Origin: an uncultured Blautia sp.
Lineage (GTDB): Bacteria; Bacillota; Clostridia; Lachnospirales; Lachnospiraceae
NCBI GenBank assembly: GCA_900547685.1
Contig: URHS01000038.1
Span: 1-22,333, forward strand
Direction: 5' to 3'
Length of the DNA stretch: 22,333 nt
The position numbers were made by a program, and so were the translations under genes. The notes beneath the pieces are model-generated. The model worked only from the letters and a program-made list of their open reading frames with translations. It made no database searches and was not told the DNA's origin. How positions within the stretch are numbered: position 1 is the stretch's first letter; the number at the start of each line of letters is the position of its first letter. Positions 21,733 to 22,333 of this stretch are shown one piece after another.

Positions 21733-21904
21733 TATGTTTCTTTGCCTTTCTGTTATCATCAGGTTTTTCCGCATTTTCTGGAATTGCCCATGCCTCCCCC
21801 AATTTAAATGTACCTTCTATCCTATTTTCAGCACACAATATTTGCACACGTCTCTGTGAAATTTTCCATTTCTTTGCCGCTTGACTTGCTGTTATATATC
21901 CCAT
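21722..21904 (-). CDS. Small helix-turn-helix protein heading the R-M operon
   Basis: The 60-aa protein starts MGYITASQAAKKWKISQRRV, followed by QILCAENRIEGTFKLGEAW and AIPENAEKP. This is the HTH_17/excisionase-like domain widespread in Firmicutes. As first gene of a restriction operon it could act as a controller that times nuclease expression, though classic C proteins are XRE-type, so this would be an unusual choice. A ribosome site GAGG lies 7 bases upstream of the ATG. It overlaps the methyltransferase start. Confidence 0.8.
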   Translation of the reverse strand: MGYITASQAAKKWKISQRRVQILCAENRIEGTFKLGEAWAIPENAEKPDDNRKAKKHNEK

Positions 21905-21928
21905 AACTTTACCTCACCTTCTTCTTTT

Positions 21929-21957
21929 ATTATATTCTACGGGACGAACAAACGCAA
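21929..21957 (-). promoter_or_regulatory. Promoter of the R-M, vsr and PHP-ATPase operon
   Basis: The minus strand reads TTGCGT (21957-21952), a 17-base spacer, then TATAAT (21934-21929). An inverted repeat, GAACAAA (21946-21952) and TTTGTTC (21975-21981), overlaps the minus 35 edge and could be the operator of the small HTH protein. No other promoter of this strength was seen until 15128, and gene gaps are short, so one transcript of about 6.8 kb is likely. Confidence 0.75.
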
Positions 21958-22008
21958 GAAAATTTTATCGAATATTTGTTCTTTCCCAGTATCTTCTCCA
22001 CCTCCTTC

Positions 22009-22333
22009 TTATCGTTCTCTATCCATTGATTTTTTCTTGACTGACCGTTTCGGCTGCTGTCTGCCTTCCTGCTGATAGCGGTGCAACTTTTCCAGTACAC
22101 TCGCTTTTTTCGGCTGCTCCAACGGTTTTTCTTTCTTCTGTTCCGTCTGATTTTTCCATACCCTTAGTTCTTCGTTGTATTCTATAATCAATTCTTCTGC
22201 CTTGTTATAAACCTTCTGAAAGGCTTGCACATTGGGATAGCCTTCCCGCTTTACGATCTGTTCCAAACTCTTATGCAGACGCTTTTCCAAATCCTCTAAC
22301 AGTTCAATTCGCCCTTCCAGAGATTTTCGCTCT
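22009..22333 (-). CDS. C-terminal part of a probable mobilisation relaxase, cut by the window edge
   Basis: The frame is open to the right edge. The visible part reads RKSLEGRIELLEDLEKRLHK, then QIVKREGYPNVQAFQKVYNK and EELRVWKNQTEQKKEKPLEQ, and ends in a Lys/Arg-rich tail with SVKKKSMDRER. Long charged helices and such a tail are typical of MobA/MobL-type relaxase C-termini in Lachnospiraceae elements, as recalled. The catalytic N-terminus is outside the window, so the call is provisional. Confidence 0.55.
   Translation of the reverse strand, partial: ERKSLEGRIELLEDLEKRLHKSLEQIVKREGYPNVQAFQKVYNKAEELIIEYNEELRVWKNQTEQKKEKPLEQPKKASVLEKLHRYQQEGRQQPKRSVKKKSMDRER

Overview
The window looks like the accessory part of a low-GC Firmicutes genome, most likely a gut Lachnospiraceae or a close clostridial relative. 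The reasons are the AT-rich genes with strong AGGAGG-type ribosome sites, a BspA-like leucine-rich-repeat surface protein, a putative holin-like type I toxin, and protein styles typical of that family. No rRNA or tRNA was recognised. The window is a stack of mobile and defence modules, and nearly every gene reads on the minus strand.

Layout, left to right. (1) 1-3347: a secreted surface protein with LRR_5 repeats and a parallel beta-helix. It is frameshifted in an A5 run near 324-328. At the very left edge its continuation reads directly into what looks like an internal piece of type III glutamine synthetase. (2) 3677-4953: a type III toxin-antitoxin locus, with a promoter, about 2.8 RNA repeats of 38 nt that can form pseudoknots, a terminator, a ToxN-like RNase, and a co-translated unknown gene. 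(3) 5169-5757: a decayed YhcG/DUF1016 PD-(D/E)XK nuclease gene. (4) About 5971-14786: an 8.8-kb integrated element with candidate att sites, a tyrosine integrase, a divergent repressor/Cro pair, a primase-helicase, small early genes, a scaffold and a major capsid protein, four small late genes and a type I toxin-antitoxin pair. No terminase, portal, protease, tail or lysis gene is visible, so it looks like a capsid-encoding phage satellite rather than a prophage. (5) 15128-21904: one minus-strand operon. In transcription order it holds a small HTH protein, an m5C methyltransferase, a DUF3883-type restriction endonuclease, a second m5C methyltransferase, a Vsr endonuclease, a PHP-plus-ABC-ATPase protein (TrlF-like architecture) and a 95-aa partner. 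(6) 22009-22333: the C-terminus of what is probably a mobilisation relaxase, suggesting that the island rides on an integrative or mobilisable element.

Four copies of a 130-190 bp repeat, all in the same orientation, lie at about 3508, 4982, 5850 and 14837. Each sits after a module and carries a terminator-like hairpin. Two carry a pair of 11-bp iterations (GTGTTTGYAAC), one carries a single iteration, and one is truncated before that part. The iterations resemble the 11-bp iterations at the satellite ends. The simplest reading is that modules have accumulated one after another at a site recognised by related tyrosine recombinases.

The best candidates for undescribed biology are the terminase- and portal-less capsid satellite, the type III TA locus with its extra co-translated gene, the PHP-ATPase plus 95-aa pair fused to an R-M operon, and the repeat that bounds the modules.
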